Part shown: one piece after another, positions 58,204 through 60,000 of the stretch
Numbering within the stretch: the first letter of the stretch is position 1
Layout of the letters: each line of letters starts with the position of its first letter
From: Hydractinia symbiolongicarpus
Taxonomy: Eukaryota; Cnidaria; Hydrozoa; Anthoathecata; Hydractiniidae
Length of the DNA stretch: 60,000 nucleotides
NCBI RefSeq assembly: GCF_029227915.1
Contig: NC_079888.1
Location: forward strand, 15,423,001-15,483,000
Reading direction: 5' to 3'
The notes under the pieces: model-generated
Database searches by the model: none
Told to the model about the DNA's origin: nothing
What the model saw: the letters and a program-made list of their open reading frames with translations, nothing else
Translations under genes and position numbers: made by a program

Positions 58204-60000
58204 AGTATATTGGGGGTAAATACTTACCTTGCTCAACATCTATTGTTTGCACAAACCATCGCAGTCTTTTCACAATGAATGCGTGGACTGATTCTATTTG
58301 TGCAATATCAACTACATTTGATGTTGCTTGTGAATGTGTTGGTAAACTGTTCTCCTAAAAGGCTAAAGAGAATATTGTTATATTATGACTCTAGCGTTAT
58401 ATATAAAACTTACCCAAAGTTCATTTCGCAACATTTTCTAAATTAAGATATTGTTTAACACTGCGTTTTAACTTGTTGGCAAACTCATCTGAATGATAGT
58501 AGCAATCCTCTGTAAGGATGTTGACCTCCAAATGACTGCTCAATGTTTTAATGTTAGTAACACGGGAACACCCCAATTTTGACCGAAAAGTATTAGACGT
58601 CAAAAAGTAAAAACTTTTAATCTTTTTTTGTTTATCGTCCAAATGTTTGCTTGAAATGGAACTGGTTCAAGCTGGTTCAAAATTCTGATGTCATGTCTGG
58701 TTTGTTTTTCTGTCATTTTCTCAATGTTTGTCGGAAACTAAGCATTAGCATTTTTTTCAACCATGACAATAAATAAAATTGTCACTTCAGCTTTTTCACT
58801 TTTTGCGAGTAGTAGTAGCAGAGGCGACAATACACTTGTTTCCATAAGCTGTAAATAGACAGGTGTCTACAGTCAAACTGTTGCTACTTCTTCGAAACTA
58901 ACTTCCAAACTAAAAAAATTAACATCAGTTATGATTTCTTTTGTAAACCAAAGCGGAATTTAAAGCTTTATTCTTGCAGTTTATTTTACGTTGGTATATC
59001 TAGCTTACCAGAAATTCACTTATATATATTTGATGTTGATTTTTTAGGAGGCCATTAAAAATCATCAAGATTGATGTTGTCATCATTCATACATGTGTCC
59101 TTCTGTTATAGTGATCTTTAACATGAAACAGACTCTACAAGAAAGTCAACCCCGTTACTAAGGGAGAACCTAAGACAATTCCTCTTTCCCAGTGTCTGTT
59201 ACTTCGAGCCTTTTTAACTGGGTTCATCATGATGGCAAAATGTCTTGAAATCGAAATTTTTCGTTCAGGTACATACTATGCCTGAGCTGTTGTTGTGGCT
59301 GTCCATGTATGGATACATATGTCACAATGAAGAAACAAACTTATACAAAAAGTTATCAACCTGTGTCCTGGATGATAAAGTACTTTTCTAATTAAATTCT
59401 GCGGATTAACTATTTTACGTCTTAAAATTTATTGCATTTATCACAAAAAGGCTTGTTGTTAGTTTCATTAACCCTTTGCGTGCCAGAATATTTTTATGAT
59501 TTTCTCATTAAAAACTTACTTATATCCTTAAAATGCAATTTGCTACTAAACCCTATCAAACTCATCATATATTATATATTTTCTGAAAGCCTATGAATAA
59601 CACATTACAGAAAAATACCTAAGAGATTAATTAAACTGTGAAAGTCCTGATATTTAGCACAATGCTTGACGACGGTTCGTTTGTTTTGTTCGCTGTACAG
59701 TATTCGGGTGAATTTTATAACCACACACGCAGCACTTTCTTCTCGTTTTTTTTAAGGATAGTGTTTTCCAGTCAGTCTGGTAGCATTCTAAACTTCAACT
59801 TTTAAAATAGTTTTTCCATCCAAGCTAGGACGACCTCCTTTGTGCTTTGCTGTCAAGGTAGGGCTGAACCATTTAAAAATCAGCATTTCTTGAAACAGGC
59901 TCAGCAATCGCTATTCAACTTCAGCTATCGCTATTGTTGCGATGGACTCAATAAAGTTCGATAGTTTTGTTTTCTCGTATATCTTCTTATAAATCGTCTC
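58204..60000. repeat. Long direct repeat, copy 2 (runs off the window)
   Basis: Starts AGTATATTGGGGGTAAATAC; the same junction as copy 1 at 55198. It continues to the last base. Confidence 0.93.
58228..58642 (-). pseudogene. Duplicated exon pair, copy 2
   Basis: Exon 58354-58228 has AG/GT borders (CTTTTAG; GTAAGT) and reads ENSLPTHSQATSNVVDIAQI then VKRLRWFVQTIDVEQ. A frame upstream (58642-58421) reads KKIKSFYFLTSNTFRSKLGC and ENVAK, ends TGA, and is followed 11 bp later by a GTAAGT. That stop lies before the donor, so either the exon is noncoding at its end or the gene is dead. Function unknown. Confidence 0.45.

Noticed and set aside
55198-60000. The long direct repeats as LTRs of a retrotransposon
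   Set aside because: The 1.2-kb interior has no gag-pol, no primer-binding site or purine tract was seen, and the left ends do not begin with TG.
1-60000. CRISPR arrays, bacterial operons, rRNA genes
   Set aside because: No regularly spaced short repeats with unique spacers, no operon-like gene packing and no rRNA-like sequence were seen; introns are present throughout.

Overview
The window looks like a repeat-rich metazoan nuclear genome segment. It is AT-rich, has GT-AG introns and contains no operon-like layout. The mix of element families (Penelope-like with GIY-YIG, endonuclease-encoding R2-like non-LTR elements, Copia, pogo, a PHD-like-finger LINE) and the style of the two PH-domain genes suggest a cnidarian, perhaps a hydrozoan. 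This is inference only, since no species-diagnostic gene is present.

The dominant and most interesting component is a family of non-LTR retrotransposons whose polyprotein carries, in order, a reverse transcriptase, a CCHC zinc knuckle, a PD-(D/E)xK restriction-like endonuclease (RLE) and a C-terminal ubiquitin-specific protease (USP). At least eight copies or fragments are present. I sort them into three rough subfamilies. A: 1085-3771 minus, 45955-46493 plus, 51454-54351 plus. B: 22053-22337 minus, 30028-31901 plus, 36970-41281 plus. C: 18141-21890 minus, 49560-51000 plus. The copy at 51454-54351 is one open frame of 965 codons with every USP catalytic and zinc-binding motif in place. Downstream of the USP lie tandem hairpin units of about 65 bp and a second stem-forming module. 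Both are shared between subfamilies and carry stem-preserving substitutions.

Layout: 1-860 Penelope-like fragments head to head; 1085-3771 USP-retroelement A1; 4000-6140 broken pogo-like DNA transposon; 6650-7180 a 270-bp tandem duplication; 7677-11096 a four-exon PH-domain adaptor gene (minus); 11100-15840 noncoding with small tandem repeats; 15844-17831 a paralogous pseudogene with the same exon structure; 18141-22337 USP-retroelements C1 and B1 (minus); 22372-23366 a LINE remnant; 23644-25187 a C2H2/RLE retroelement that lost its RT; 25503-28549 a DNA transposon with long terminal inverted repeats, an integrase-like remnant and an intact spliced ORF of unknown function; 28985-30027 a SWIM zinc-finger gene cut off by USP-retroelement B2, which itself holds a nested LINE; 32006-36719 a Copia element with 5-bp target duplications; 36970-41910 the most complete USP-retroelement (B3); 42490-42558 a tRNA-like sequence; 45086-45488 a possible host exon; 45955-51000 scrambled element fragments; 51454-54790 the open USP-retroelement A2; and from 55198 to the window end two nearly identical direct repeats of at least 1.8 kb carrying a duplicated exon.

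The host genes that can be supported are few: the PH-domain gene, its dead paralogue, the interrupted SWIM gene and some orphan exons. The rest is the product of repeated, often nested, same-orientation transposition.
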